From positions 1 to 57,823 of the forward strand of contig JAPLCF010000035.1 in NCBI GenBank assembly GCA_026392355.1: a DNA stretch of 57,823 bases, read 5' to 3'. Position 1 is the stretch's first letter. Each line of letters opens with the position of its first letter. This DNA comes from Actinomycetota bacterium (GTDB taxonomy: Bacteria > Actinomycetota > Thermoleophilia > Gaiellales > F1-60-MAGs149). Below are positions 34,741 to 42,526 of the stretch, in pieces. The position numbers were made by a program, and so were the translations under genes. The notes below the pieces were generated by a model. That model saw nothing but the letters and a program-made list of their open reading frames with translations, was not told where the DNA came from and did not search any database.

Positions 34741-36128
34741 GCTTCAGCGAGCGCCACATCCGCGATCGCAGCCTCTGGTGGGACACCCTGCCGGGCACGA
34801 TCACGCCACGCCCCGCGTTGCAGGGCGACACGGACTGCGACGTCGCGATCGTCGGCGCCGGCATGACGGGTCTGTGGACCGCGTACTGCCTGCTCGACGC
34901 CGAGCCGTCGCTGCGCGTGCGCGTGATCGAGCGTCAGGTTGCGGGCTTCGGTGCGTCGGGCCGCAACGGCGGCTGGATCTCGGCCGGCATCGCGGGCGTG
35001 CACAGCGAGTGGGCCAAGACGAGCGGCGATGACGCCGTGCGTCGCGCCGAACGCGCCACGTGGGAGTCCGTCGATTGGATCGGCGAGCGCGCCGCCGCCG
35101 AAGGGATCGACTGCGGCTTCGCCAAGGGCGGCATCCTCAGCGTGGCGCGCAACGAGGCACAGGAACAGCGCATTCGCGCCCACGTCGATTACGAACGCCA
35201 GTGGGGCTGGGGCGAGCAGGACGTCATGGCTCTCAGCCGCGAGCAGGTGCTCGAGCGCGTGCACATTCCCGACGCGCGCATTGGCTACTTCACGCCGCAC
35301 GGCGCGCGTGTCAACCCGGCGCGTCTGGCCCGCGGTCTCGCCGAGGCCGTGGAGCGCAAGGGCGGCGTGATCTACGAGCAGACGGCCGCGGAGTTCATCG
35401 AGCCCGGCCGCGTCGTGACCGAGCATGGCACGGTCAAGGCCGACCACGTGATCCGCGCGACCGAAGCCTTCACCGTGCAGTTCGCCAACCAGTCGCGCGC
35501 CTACCTGCCGCTCTACTCGCTGATGATCGCGACGGAGCCGTTGCCGAAGACCGTCTGGGACGAGCTCGGTTGGAACGGTCTCGAGACGATCTCTGATGCT
35601 CACCACCTCTTCTTCTACGCGCAGCGCACGACCGACGACCGCATTGCGATCGGCGGCCGCGGCGCCCCGTACAGCCTCGGTTCGCCGATCGACGAGAAGT
35701 TCGAGCAGAACGAGCCCGTCCGCCAGCGCCTGATCAATACGCTCTATGCCTCGTTCCCCGCGGCACGCGGTGCGCAGATCACGCATCACTGGGGCGGTGC
35801 GCTTGGCGTGCCGCGCGACTGGTCGATGAGCGTCACGTACGACCCCACGACGGGCCTCGGCTTCGCCGGCGGCTACTCCGGCCACGGCGTTGCGGCGACG
35901 AGCCTGTCGGGCCGCACCCTGACGGACCTGATCCTGCGCCGCGAATCCGACCTCACGTCGATGCCGTGGGTTAATCACCCCGTGCGCAACTGGGAGCCCG
36001 AGCCGCTGCGCTGGATCGCGAGCCGCGCCATCGTCGGGATCATGGGCAAGTCGGACAAGATCGAGGACGCGGGCTCCAAGGAGACCGCCAAGCGAATGGC
36101 GATCATCCGCCCGTTCCTCGGGCACTGA
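34737..36128 (+). CDS. FAD-dependent amine oxidoreductase (PuuB/DAO-like)
   Basis: 463 aa from GTG overlapping the deacetylase stop (GTGA). The N-terminus has the DSLWWDTLPG-like opening and FAD motif VAIVGAGMTGLWTAYCL (about residues 37-53), then GFGASGRNGGW, the flavin-contact segment of the gamma-glutamylputrescine oxidase (PuuB) group; WGGALGVPRDW and GFAGGYSGHGVA near 350-385 close the FAD site. It probably oxidises a primary or secondary amine to aldehyde. Coupling with the HDAC-like enzyme suggests putrescine or acetylpolyamine catabolism, although no puuA, puuC or puuD is in the window. Confidence 0.83.
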   Translation: MSFSERHIRDRSLWWDTLPGTITPRPALQGDTDCDVAIVGAGMTGLWTAYCLLDAEPSLRVRVIERQVAGFGASGRNGGWISAGIAGVHSEWAKTSGDDAVRRAERATWESVDWIGERAAAEGIDCGFAKGGILSVARNEAQEQRIRAHVDYERQWGWGEQDVMALSREQVLERVHIPDARIGYFTPHGARVNPARLARGLAEAVERKGGVIYEQTAAEFIEPGRVVTEHGTVKADHVIRATEAFTVQFANQSRAYLPLYSLMIATEPLPKTVWDELGWNGLETISDAHHLFFYAQRTTDDRIAIGGRGAPYSLGSPIDEKFEQNEPVRQRLINTLYASFPAARGAQITHHWGGALGVPRDWSMSVTYDPTTGLGFAGGYSGHGVAATSLSGRTLTDLILRRESDLTSMPWVNHPVRNWEPEPLRWIASRAIVGIMGKSDKIEDAGSKETAKRMAIIRPFLGH

Positions 36129-36131
36129 CCG

Positions 36132-37583
36132 TTACGGGTTGAGCTGCCAGACAGGCTGGCCATCGACCTCGGTGGCCGTGTACCGCTGGTCAAGCACCGA
36201 CTGGATCTGGCCGTCGATGTCGAGCGCGTCGACCGGCTGATACCCGACGGCGACCTTCGGTGGCGTGTCGCCGACAAACGCATCGACGACGCCCTGGCGA
36301 CCACCGGGGATGCGCTCGATGTTGCGGTACCAGAGGTAGCGCGTGGCCGGGATGCGATCGGCGTACCAGTAGATCGCGGCGTTAGCCCAGAGCACCTGGA
36401 TGCGGTCGTCATAGCCCGTCGTGCCGGCGACCTGGTTGCCGACGGTGATGGCGCTGATCACGCGCGGATCGTTCGTGGAGCGTGCGCTTGCCACCTCGGG
36501 GCTCGAGGCGAAGTAGACCGGCAAGGCGGCGACGAACGGAATCGCCGCGGCGATCACAATCACGACCAGGCCGACGCGCGGCGTGGTGTTCTCCCACAGC
36601 CAGATGCCACCGATGCTGGCGAACAAGACAAACGGCGGCAGCAACTGGACCCAGTAATGCGGGTGGTACAGCCCGCCGATCAGGAACCCAAGTGAGCACG
36701 CGCCGAGCCAGACGAGCGGTACGAACAGCAACCGCTCACGCCGCAATGCGAGCAGGCCGATGATGCCGAGCAGGATCAGCACACCCGCGTCGACAACCAT
36801 CCACGGAATCGAATTGACGAACAGGTTGGCGCGGAAGCCGACGTCGCCGGAGAACAGCGACTCGGTCTGGGCGCGGTAGCCATAGATCGCGTACCACCAA
36901 CCGCTCACACCAGGCGATGAGAACGCCGCGGCGATGATCGCGAGGATCCACGGGATCGCAATGCCGATGCCGAGCACGACGAGCCGGCCAAGGCCCGCCA
37001 GCCAATCGCGTTCGCGATAGGCAACGACGAGCACCATCACCCCGACGACGAGCACGCCGTCGAACGCCGATTGCTTGACGAGCGGGGCAAAGCCCGCCAC
37101 CACGCCGGCGATCAGCAGTAGCCAAAGGCGGGGCCACTCGCTCCAGCGAAATGCGATCGCGATTGCCACCGCGGCGACGGCCCCGCCGAGCAGCTCGCCA
37201 TTGGCGGTGAAGCCCTCGATGTGCGGTGCGGGCCCGATCACGGCCATCAGCCACGCCGCGATCACGGCGGCACGCGAACCACCGATCGTCCAGGCGATCA
37301 CGGCGAGCGCAAGCACGAGGCCGACACCGGCGATCAGGGCGAGCATGCGGATCGCCCACTCGTCGCCGAACCAGAGCGCCATGCGATACAGGCCCATCAG
37401 TCCCTGCGGCCGATCGACCCACGCCACGTCGCCGTAGAGCGCGAAGCCGCGCACCCACGTGCGCGTGACGGCGCTGTAGCCTGCCTCGTCCACGTTGAGC
37501 GGCACGTTGAGGAAGCGCAGCCGCAGGATGACGTCGGCGAGCACAGCCCCGGCGATCCAAAGCCAGGCGCGGCGGAGCGTCAT
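36132..37583 (-). CDS. GT-C membrane glycosyltransferase (PMT/ArnT-like)
   Basis: 483 aa. An N-terminal helix is followed by a luminal-type acidic motif NVDEAGYS (near residues 29-36, the metal/donor DE of GT-C enzymes) and DRPQG (about 58-62), then roughly ten more helices and a small C-terminal soluble part with a WYADRIPATRYLWYRN segment. It uses a lipid-phosphate-linked sugar and acts on the outer face of the membrane; the acceptor is unknown. The ATG at 37583 lies 4 bp after the folE stop, so it is probably co-transcribed with folE. Confidence 0.78.
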   Translation of the reverse strand: MTLRRAWLWIAGAVLADVILRLRFLNVPLNVDEAGYSAVTRTWVRGFALYGDVAWVDRPQGLMGLYRMALWFGDEWAIRMLALIAGVGLVLALAVIAWTIGGSRAAVIAAWLMAVIGPAPHIEGFTANGELLGGAVAAVAIAIAFRWSEWPRLWLLLIAGVVAGFAPLVKQSAFDGVLVVGVMVLVVAYRERDWLAGLGRLVVLGIGIAIPWILAIIAAAFSSPGVSGWWYAIYGYRAQTESLFSGDVGFRANLFVNSIPWMVVDAGVLILLGIIGLLALRRERLLFVPLVWLGACSLGFLIGGLYHPHYWVQLLPPFVLFASIGGIWLWENTTPRVGLVVIVIAAAIPFVAALPVYFASSPEVASARSTNDPRVISAITVGNQVAGTTGYDDRIQVLWANAAIYWYADRIPATRYLWYRNIERIPGGRQGVVDAFVGDTPPKVAVGYQPVDALDIDGQIQSVLDQRYTATEVDGQPVWQLNP

Positions 37584-37587
37584 GGGT

Positions 37588-38181
37588 CTAGACGCCGGTC
37601 GAGGCGCCGACGAGCGCGAAGAACTCGGCACGGGTGCGCGGGTCTTGGCGCAGCATGCCGCGCACGGCCGATGTCGTCGTGCGCGAGCCGGGCGCCCGCA
37701 CACCACGCACCGTCATGCAGAGGTGCTCGGCCTCGAGCACCACGCCGACGCCGCGCGGCTGCAGGGTCTCCTCCAGCCAGTTGGCGACCTGCGCGGTCAT
37801 GCGTTCCTGCACCTGCAGCTCGCGCGAGTAGAGATCAACGACGCGCGCCAGCTTCGACAGCCCGACGATGCGCGGCCCGGGGATGTACCCCACGTGCGCA
37901 ACGCCGGTGAACGGCAGCAGGTGATGCTCGCAGAGCGAGTGAAACGGAATGTCGCGCACGACGACCAGCTCGTCGTACTCGCCGTCGTTGGGAAACGTCG
38001 TCGACTCGAACGGCGTGGCCGTGAGGATCTCTTCGTACATCCGCGCGACACGCTTCGGCGTCGACGACAGCGACTCGTCGCTCAGGTCGTAGCCGAGGCC
38101 GGTCAGCAGATCAGCAGCAGCCTGCTCAACCTTTGGCAGGTCGATTGGGCCGCGCTGGCGAATGGGGTTGGACGCGCTCAC
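37588..38181 (-). CDS. folE: GTP cyclohydrolase I
   Basis: 197 aa from GTG. Makes 7,8-dihydroneopterin triphosphate from GTP at the head of folate synthesis. Signatures: FHSLCEHHLLPFTG (zinc Cys and His), VGYIPGPRIVGLSKLARVVD, QVQERMTAQVA and EAEHLCMTVRG with the second zinc Cys, all in normal order and spacing. TACACT (reverse, 38189-38194) lies 7 nt before the GTG, a leaderless arrangement that fixes the start. The membrane glycosyltransferase follows in the same direction; no other folate gene is adjacent. Confidence 0.95.
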   Translation of the reverse strand: MSASNPIRQRGPIDLPKVEQAAADLLTGLGYDLSDESLSSTPKRVARMYEEILTATPFESTTFPNDGEYDELVVVRDIPFHSLCEHHLLPFTGVAHVGYIPGPRIVGLSKLARVVDLYSRELQVQERMTAQVANWLEETLQPRGVGVVLEAEHLCMTVRGVRAPGSRTTTSAVRGMLRQDPRTRAEFFALVGASTGV

Positions 38182-38230
38182 GGGCGGGAGTGTAGCCGCC
38201 GAGCGAATGCAGGTGCTCAGATACGCCGAA

Positions 38231-38641
38231 TCAGTCGTCGAAGCCGACGCGCCGCTCCTGCTTGCGCTTGGCCTGGCGCTGCTTCTCCTGCAGGCGCCGC
38301 TCTTGGCTGCCCTTTGTCGGCCGTGTCGAGATGCGGTGCGGGTCGCGGCGTAGCGCGCCGTCGATCAGCTTCACCATCCGCTCCTCCGCGGCGACGCGGT
38401 TCTGGTGCTGCGAACGCTGCTCGCCCGCCCGCACCACCAACGCGTCATCGATGATCCTCTGGTGCAAGAGATTGCGGATGCGATCGAGCTCGGCAGGCGT
38501 GAGTCCCATCATCACCAGCGGCAGGCGCAACTCGACCCGCGTGTGCGAGCGATTGCGATGCTGACCGCCCGGGCCGGAGCCCGTCGTGGCATGCATCGTG
38601 GCCCGTTCGACCGGGAGGTATCTGCCGTCGGCGAGGCGCAT
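38231..38641 (-). CDS. arfB: Alternative ribosome-rescue peptidyl-tRNA hydrolase ArfB
   Basis: 136 aa. A single release-factor-like domain with the catalytic GGQ (residues 25-27) in TTGSGPGGQHRNR, no stop-codon-recognition domain, and a very basic C-terminal tail (RRLQEKQRQAKRKQERR, from about residue 114) that enters the mRNA channel of stalled ribosomes. Length and layout equal ArfB/YaeJ and mitochondrial ICT1. The gene is single. CACACT lies about 6 nt before the ATG on the reverse strand, an imperfect leaderless -10. Confidence 0.92.
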   Translation of the reverse strand: MRLADGRYLPVERATMHATTGSGPGGQHRNRSHTRVELRLPLVMMGLTPAELDRIRNLLHQRIIDDALVVRAGEQRSQHQNRVAAEERMVKLIDGALRRDPHRISTRPTKGSQERRLQEKQRQAKRKQERRVGFDD

Positions 38642-38709
38642 GGGCGAAGTGTGACTGCGATTGCCACGGCGCCGTGCGGGATCACACGAGTGTCGAGTGC
38701 GGCTTCCGC

Positions 38710-39096
38710 TCAGACTGGGCGGATGTCGACAAGGTGACGCAGCGTCGCAACATCCTTGAAGTTGCGCGTGTAGAACGGAATCTCGTTCGCCATCGCGGTC
38801 GCCGCAATCATGAGATCGAAGCCGCGAGCCCGAGGGTTGCGGCCATTGACGTACAACGCGGTAGCTGCCGCGACGTACGCCTCGGCAACCGACTCGTCGA
38901 CGGGCAGGACTTCGAAGGCAGAGCGGACGCGCTGAAGGCGCAACGTCCGAACAGACCGTAGAACAGGGTCGTCGGCTTTGACGATGCCGAATCCGAGCTC
39001 GGCCACGGTGATGGTCGAGATCGCGAGTTCTGCGCCATCAGGCCATTCAGCGCCAGAGGGGTCGATGACCACGGAGGTATCGACGAGGACCTTCAC
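38710..39096 (-). CDS. VapC-like PIN-domain toxin
   Basis: 128 aa. PIN nuclease with the acidic residues in expected places: Asp6 in LVDTSVVI, Glu33 in ITVAELGFG, Asp93 in RGFDLMIAATA, and the terminal FYTRNFKDV motif. It should cleave RNA (tRNA or rRNA in known VapCs) when the antitoxin is lost. The start overlaps the stop of the upstream Phd-like antitoxin gene by 4 nt. First of four PIN modules between 38.7 and 54.1 kb. Confidence 0.9.
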   Translation of the reverse strand: MKVLVDTSVVIDPSGAEWPDGAELAISTITVAELGFGIVKADDPVLRSVRTLRLQRVRSAFEVLPVDESVAEAYVAAATALYVNGRNPRARGFDLMIAATAMANEIPFYTRNFKDVATLRHLVDIRPV

Positions 39097-39356
39097 GGGC
39101 GTTCCTCGTAGGGGTCGTAGAGGCCGTGATCGATGCCGTCAGAGACGTCATCAAAGAAGGTGGTGTCCTTCGGACCAGCAATATCGAAGAGGCGCATGAA
39201 GTCGCCCGCGGGGACGAAGCGCCTGCGACCAACGATGCCCGTCAGACGTGCGACGGGTCGCCCGTCGACCGTGATCTCGAAGTTCTCGCCTGCTTCAGCG
39301 CGACGAAGGACGTCGGAAACGTTGTTGCGGAGCTCTCGCTGGGGGATGACGTTCAC
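39093..39356 (-). CDS. Phd/YefM-type antitoxin
   Basis: 87 aa from GTG. The N-terminal Phd fold IPQRELRNNVSDVLRRAEAG (residues 4-23) binds DNA; FEITVDGRPVARL follows, and the C-terminal acidic tail (DDVSDGIDHGLYDPYEE) would neutralise the toxin. TACGGT (reverse, 39363-39368) is 6 nt before the GTG and is overlapped by an 18-bp perfect palindrome, a classical autoregulated antitoxin-first operon. The GTG is preferred to other starts because of this spacing. Confidence 0.88.
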   Translation of the reverse strand: MNVIPQRELRNNVSDVLRRAEAGENFEITVDGRPVARLTGIVGRRRFVPAGDFMRLFDIAGPKDTTFFDDVSDGIDHGLYDPYEERP

Positions 39357-39364
39357 ATGCCGAC

Positions 39365-39382
39365 CGTAGCAGATCTGCTACG
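39365..39382. promoter_or_regulatory. Toxin-antitoxin operator palindrome
   Basis: Perfect 18-bp palindrome CGTAGCAGATCTGCTACG starting 9 bp upstream of the antitoxin GTG. Its proximal end overlaps the -10 hexamer TACGGT on the minus strand, so bound Phd-type antitoxin would block RNA polymerase. Confidence 0.75.
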
Positions 39383-39430
39383 CAGGGTCCTGAGCTCATG
39401 TCCGCCGCGACTCCCAACGGGATTCGGATA

Positions 39431-39484
39431 GGCTTCCACCCGCGCGGAGAGGTGGCCGAGCGGTTGAAGGCGGCGGTCTCGAAA
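39431..39484 (+). pseudogene. Remnant of tRNA-Ser(CGA): 5' half only
   Basis: Bases 39431-39484 repeat 39661-39714 (230 bp downstream), with changes only at a CACC/CCAC transposition. They contain the tRNA 5' acceptor strand, D-arm, 5' anticodon stem and whole anticodon loop (tRNA part 39446-39484). Identity stops right after the anticodon loop; no variable arm, T-arm or 3' acceptor follows, so no functional tRNA can form. Confidence 0.85.
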
Positions 39485-39660
39485 GTCGCCCGATCCACCC
39501 CCACGGGAGACCACCGATCCTGGGCGACGCCGACGACGTTGCTGCTCAAGCCGAGCGCAGCTTGGCTTGACGAACCCGATCCGCAGCGTCCCCTGAACCA
39601 CGCGCAGCACACGTCGTCCAAACCGTTGTCGCCGACGCACCCCAACACTCCACCACGCTA
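39485..39660. other. Spacer between tRNA-Ser remnant and intact tRNA-Ser(CGA)
   Basis: 176 bp with no gene. It includes one arm (39540-39573) of a 34-bp inverted repeat whose other arm is at 39889-39922; otherwise nothing recognisable. It probably contains the promoter of the intact tRNA. Confidence 0.5.
39540..39573 (-). repeat. Inverted repeat arm A flanking tRNA-Ser(CGA)
   Basis: 34 bp (TGCTGCTCAAGCCGAGCGCA onward) that match the reverse complement of 39889-39922 at 32 of 34 positions. The two arms lie on either side of the intact tRNA-Ser(CGA), about 315 bp apart. Weaker similarity extends outward toward a GTGCTGC end. Confidence 0.8.
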
Positions 39661-39675
39661 GGCTTCCCACCGCGC

Positions 39676-39767
<92 letters not shown>

Positions 39768-39840
39768 TCTGCTGGTCGCGCCTGTTGGACATTCCGACGG
39801 CAACTCCCAGCCACCGCTTCGAATCCTCGGTTACACCGAG

Positions 39841-39936
39841 GGTGTTCGCCGAGTGCTGCACACCAACCGAGCCAACGCTCGATCAGCCTCGTCAAGCCGA
39901 GCTGCGCTCGCCTTGAGCAGCATCGACGAAGGCGCC
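39841..39936 (+). repeat. Spacer repeat family, copy next to tRNA-Ser(CGA) (includes IR arm B 39889-39922)
   Basis: This stretch (GGTGTTCGCCGAGTGCTGCA at its start) resembles 50461-50560 beside tRNA-Ser(GGA): both begin GGTG(T/C)TCG, share GTGCTGCAC near base 15 and end GAGCAGCA(T/G)CGACGA(A/G)GGCGC at nearly the same spacing. Both are preceded by a T-stem-like CGAGG. It also contains arm B of the inverted repeat flanking the tRNA. No ORF of substance. Confidence 0.6.
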
Positions 39937-39947
39937 GTGAAGCCGAC

Positions 39948-40868
39948 TTACCTTTCCGCCTCGTCCTCAAGCACGAGCGCCCTCAGCGCCTCCCGCTCCG
40001 GCACGCGTCCCGGCGGATCCTCGGCCACGACGGCACGCAGCCAGAGTGCGTCGCCGAGCAGGTCGATCAGCTCGGGTAGGTCGTCGAGCGATCGGTTCCC
40101 CTCGCGCGCGACGATCACGGTGCCCCGATCCGCCTCGTAGCGATCGCCGAACGGGATGCCACGGCTGGCCAAGGCGAGCTGCACGACGGGCGTGAAGCGC
40201 GCGCGCACCTCGAGCTCGTCGCCCCCGGCCGCGAGGGTGAGGCGGACGGCCTGCTCGAAGGCGGCGCTCTCGAGGGCGACGCGGCGGCGGGTGGAATCGT
40301 CGGCGACCCAGTCAAGCTCGCGCGCGTGCTCGGTCAGCGTCACGAAGCCGATGTCGGGGTAGTCGGCGTCGAGCACGACGACGGTCCACAGGTCCTCACC
40401 GTCGCCCTCGATGAACACGCCCTCGTGGTCCTCGCCGCCCTCGCCACCGAACGAGAGCGCCAGGCACCCGAGCTGGACGCCACTGCCATCGGCGAGCGCG
40501 CCCTTGACGAGCCACGTCCAGCGACGCTCCGACCCCGCCCGCAGGAGGGGCACGCGTGGCTCGACGCGTTTGGCGCGGCTCTTCCGCCAGCCCCGTCGCT
40601 TGAGGTAAGTCGCAGGGTTGTCGCCGAACTCGCGTTCGAGTCGCGCGCGATCCGCAGCGCCGACGACGTCGTGATGGCAGCGGGCGTGGCTGAGCCGCAA
40701 ACCGCCCCCAACATCCCGTCCCGCCTCGAGCTCGTCATCGTCCCGATCCATCGGCTCGGCGCAGAGCGCGCAAGCGCCGCCCGACCCGATCCAGAGTCGC
40801 TGCTCGAGCACGGGCACGTCGGCGTCGGCAATGCCGGTGAGGAGCGCCTGGCTGATGCGGATCGGCAT
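39948..40868 (-). CDS. HNH-like zinc-finger protein of unknown function
   Basis: 306 aa. The N-terminal 70 residues carry two cysteine/histidine pairs, CALC (about 33-36) and HARCHH (about 61-66), in the arrangement of an HNH/McrA-type zinc-binding fold; the remaining 240 residues are acidic and unrecognised, with GCLALSFGGEGGED and VVVLDADYPDIGF segments. Most other canonical HNH catalytic positions are not obvious, so nuclease activity is only possible. TAGGAT (reverse, 40875-40880) lies 6 nt before the ATG, and just beyond it is a T-arm repeat of tRNA-Ser(CGA). The gene therefore lies between two copies of a tRNA-derived direct repeat. Confidence 0.6.
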   Translation of the reverse strand: MPIRISQALLTGIADADVPVLEQRLWIGSGGACALCAEPMDRDDDELEAGRDVGGGLRLSHARCHHDVVGAADRARLEREFGDNPATYLKRRGWRKSRAKRVEPRVPLLRAGSERRWTWLVKGALADGSGVQLGCLALSFGGEGGEDHEGVFIEGDGEDLWTVVVLDADYPDIGFVTLTEHARELDWVADDSTRRRVALESAAFEQAVRLTLAAGGDELEVRARFTPVVQLALASRGIPFGDRYEADRGTVIVAREGNRSLDDLPELIDLLGDALWLRAVVAEDPPGRVPEREALRALVLEDEAER

Positions 40869-40883
40869 GGCGCGATCCTACTC

Positions 40884-40899
40884 TCGAATCCCTCCCTCT
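40884..40899 (+). repeat. Direct repeat of the tRNA-Ser(CGA) T-loop/acceptor
   Basis: TCGAATCCCTCCCTCT is identical to 39747-39762 in tRNA-Ser(CGA), the site class used by many tRNA-targeting integrases. The two copies bound about 1.1 kb containing only the spacer repeat and the HNH-like gene. No integrase is present, so this is at most a remnant attachment site. Confidence 0.55.
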
Positions 40900-41055
40900 A
40901 TTTCCCCGTGATGGACACGTAGGTCGAGCACCCCACCACCGCACAAGGTCCTCGGCAATACCGAGACCGCTCGCCAGAGCACGGGGATACCGTCCGCTCA
41001 TTGACCACACGCCCTGCACCCGCACGCCGCTTGCCGACGTGAGGCTCATCAGCCC
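40900..41055. other. Intergenic region without detectable gene
   Basis: 156 bp between the tRNA-derived repeat and the GAP-family gene. A small stem (CTCGG-CAATA-CCGAG) is present; nothing else recognisable. Confidence 0.4.
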
Positions 41056-41715
41056 GTGAACGCCGCGATCCCCGCACTGGTTGCCGCCGCGATCGGCCTA
41101 GCCCTCTCGCCGGTCGGGCTGGCGAAGATGATCCTCGTCCTCTTCTCGCGGCGGCGCACCGTCAACGCCATCGCGTTCGTCGTCGCCCTGCTGCTCGGCA
41201 GCGTCGTCGCCATCCTGATCGGCGTCATTGGGGGCAGTGCCGCGGATGACGGGCAGAGCGGACCAGGCACGATCACATTGATCGTGCTGCTCGGGCTCGG
41301 GGTCCTGCTGGTGGTGCTCAGTATCACCAACTGGCGCAACCGCCGTGACGAGTCCGCGCCCAAGATTCTCGGGGCGATCGAGGAGATGGGACCTCTCCCC
41401 GTGGCGCTGCTTGCGGCGAGCTCGGCCCTCGTCAATCCGAAGAACGTCGTGCTCTTGATCGCCGTCGGCGACATCATCGTCGCCAACTGGTCGCGTGCCG
41501 CTGCCGGGCCCGTCGCCGTTGCCTTCATCCTCATCGCGACGCTGCCGTACACCGCGATCACGGCCTACGCGCTCGTCGGCGGCGCCGCTGCGACGAATCG
41601 CTTGGATGCGCTGCGCGACTGGCTGATCCGTCGCAATCACCTGATCGTGGCGATCGTCGCGGGCGTTATCGGCGCGCTGATGCTGCTCAGGGCCCTCACT
41701 GGCCTCCTCGGTTGA
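41056..41715 (+). CDS. GAP/LysE-like small membrane transporter
   Basis: 219 aa from GTG with six hydrophobic helices. The sequence SPVGLAKMILVLFSRRR near residues 18-34 and the VNPKNVVLLIAVGDII helix (about 128-143) are characteristic of the GAP (Sap, sulfolipid-1-addressing-protein) group in the LysE superfamily, found widely in actinobacteria and linked to glycolipid export in mycobacteria. A paralogue-like protein is encoded at 44100-44762 on the opposite strand. The substrate is unknown. Confidence 0.75.
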   Translation: MNAAIPALVAAAIGLALSPVGLAKMILVLFSRRRTVNAIAFVVALLLGSVVAILIGVIGGSAADDGQSGPGTITLIVLLGLGVLLVVLSITNWRNRRDESAPKILGAIEEMGPLPVALLAASSALVNPKNVVLLIAVGDIIVANWSRAAAGPVAVAFILIATLPYTAITAYALVGGAAATNRLDALRDWLIRRNHLIVAIVAGVIGALMLLRALTGLLG

Positions 41716-41742
41716 TGCTCAGACACTTCGTGAGCGACGGTC

Positions 41743-42222
41743 TTAGCGTCCTCGCCGCTCCGCGCGCCGCATCGCATCTGTGCGTGCGGTGAACTCTGCC
41801 GGCCGCAGCACTGGCCGGCCGCGCCACGGCGACAACTCCGTGAGGTGAGCGTCATCGCTCACGATCAGATCAGCGTCGCATGCCAACGCGAGCTCAAGGA
41901 TGCGATTGTCTTCGTCGTCGGCCGCGTCATTCACGCGTATCGTCGGATCGAGAATCGCGCCGCCCGACGCGGCGGCGATGTCCAGCAGAACCTCGACGTA
42001 GTCGCTTGCATGCGTCACGTCCCAGCCAAAGCCGTGGTCGCGGTGCGTGAGCACATAGACCGTCGTCGCGAGGATGTGTTCTGAGAGATACAGCGCGAAC
42101 TCGCGTGCATCGTTGGCGATGCCGAGACAGTCTGCGAACGGGTTGTCGCTCACGGGCGGCGGGCTCGGCCAGGATTCGAACTTCGCCGTGCCGGACACTA
42201 CGGCGCCAACGAGGACGTTCAC
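41743..42222 (-). CDS. PIN-domain toxin (PIN_3 type)
   Basis: 159 aa from the GTG at 42222. PIN core elements are ALYLSEHILATTVYVL and the motif DDEDNRILELALACDADLIVSDD near residues 108-130, followed by LTELSPWRGRPVLRPAEF typical of the PIN_3 group. The codons immediately upstream (VVFDV, 42223-42237) look like the missing first strand with the catalytic Asp, so the true start may be the CTG at 42244-42246. It follows the RHH antitoxin gene by a few bases, second PIN module of the region. Confidence 0.8.
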   Translation of the reverse strand: MNVLVGAVVSGTAKFESWPSPPPVSDNPFADCLGIANDAREFALYLSEHILATTVYVLTHRDHGFGWDVTHASDYVEVLLDIAAASGGAILDPTIRVNDAADDEDNRILELALACDADLIVSDDAHLTELSPWRGRPVLRPAEFTARTDAMRRAERRGR

Positions 42223-42248
42223 ATCGAAGACAACGGGAAACGCCAGTG

Positions 42249-42515
42249 TCAGCTGGCCTCCGCCATGGCGAGGCGTGCCTTGCGCACAAGCGCGACCGCA
42301 TCCGCCTGCGAGAGCCCACGCTCAGCGGCTTTGGCAGCGCCGTATGCCTGCAGGTGCCGCAGGCGCTCGGCACGCTCGGCCGCCTCGAAGCGGTCGAGCA
42401 TCAGGCGCAAGAGCTCGCTGCGATTTCCGCGGCCGTACATCGCCACGAGACGCTCGAGGCGCGGAAGGTCCGCTTCCGAGACCGAGAATGCCACCGCCGA
42501 TGCGCTGCGCGCCAT
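42249..42515 (-). CDS. Ribbon-helix-helix antitoxin
   Basis: 88 aa. The short N-terminal strand AVAFSVSEADLPRLERLVAM is followed by GRGNRSELLRLMLDRF, the RHH (CopG/MetJ) DNA-binding motif; the C-terminal half is a charged helix expected to bind the PIN toxin encoded downstream. A GAAGGGG purine run precedes the ATG. A perfect 9-1-9 inverted repeat (42527-42545) begins 12 bp upstream, the expected autoregulatory operator. Confidence 0.82.
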   Translation of the reverse strand: MARSASAVAFSVSEADLPRLERLVAMYGRGNRSELLRLMLDRFEAAERAERLRHLQAYGAAKAAERGLSQADAVALVRKARLAMAEAS

Positions 42516-42526
42516 ATCGCCCCTTC

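Noticed and set aside
39431..39660. A second functional tRNA-Ser(CGA)
   Set aside because: Sequence identity ends after the anticodon loop; the variable arm, T-arm and 3' acceptor are missing.
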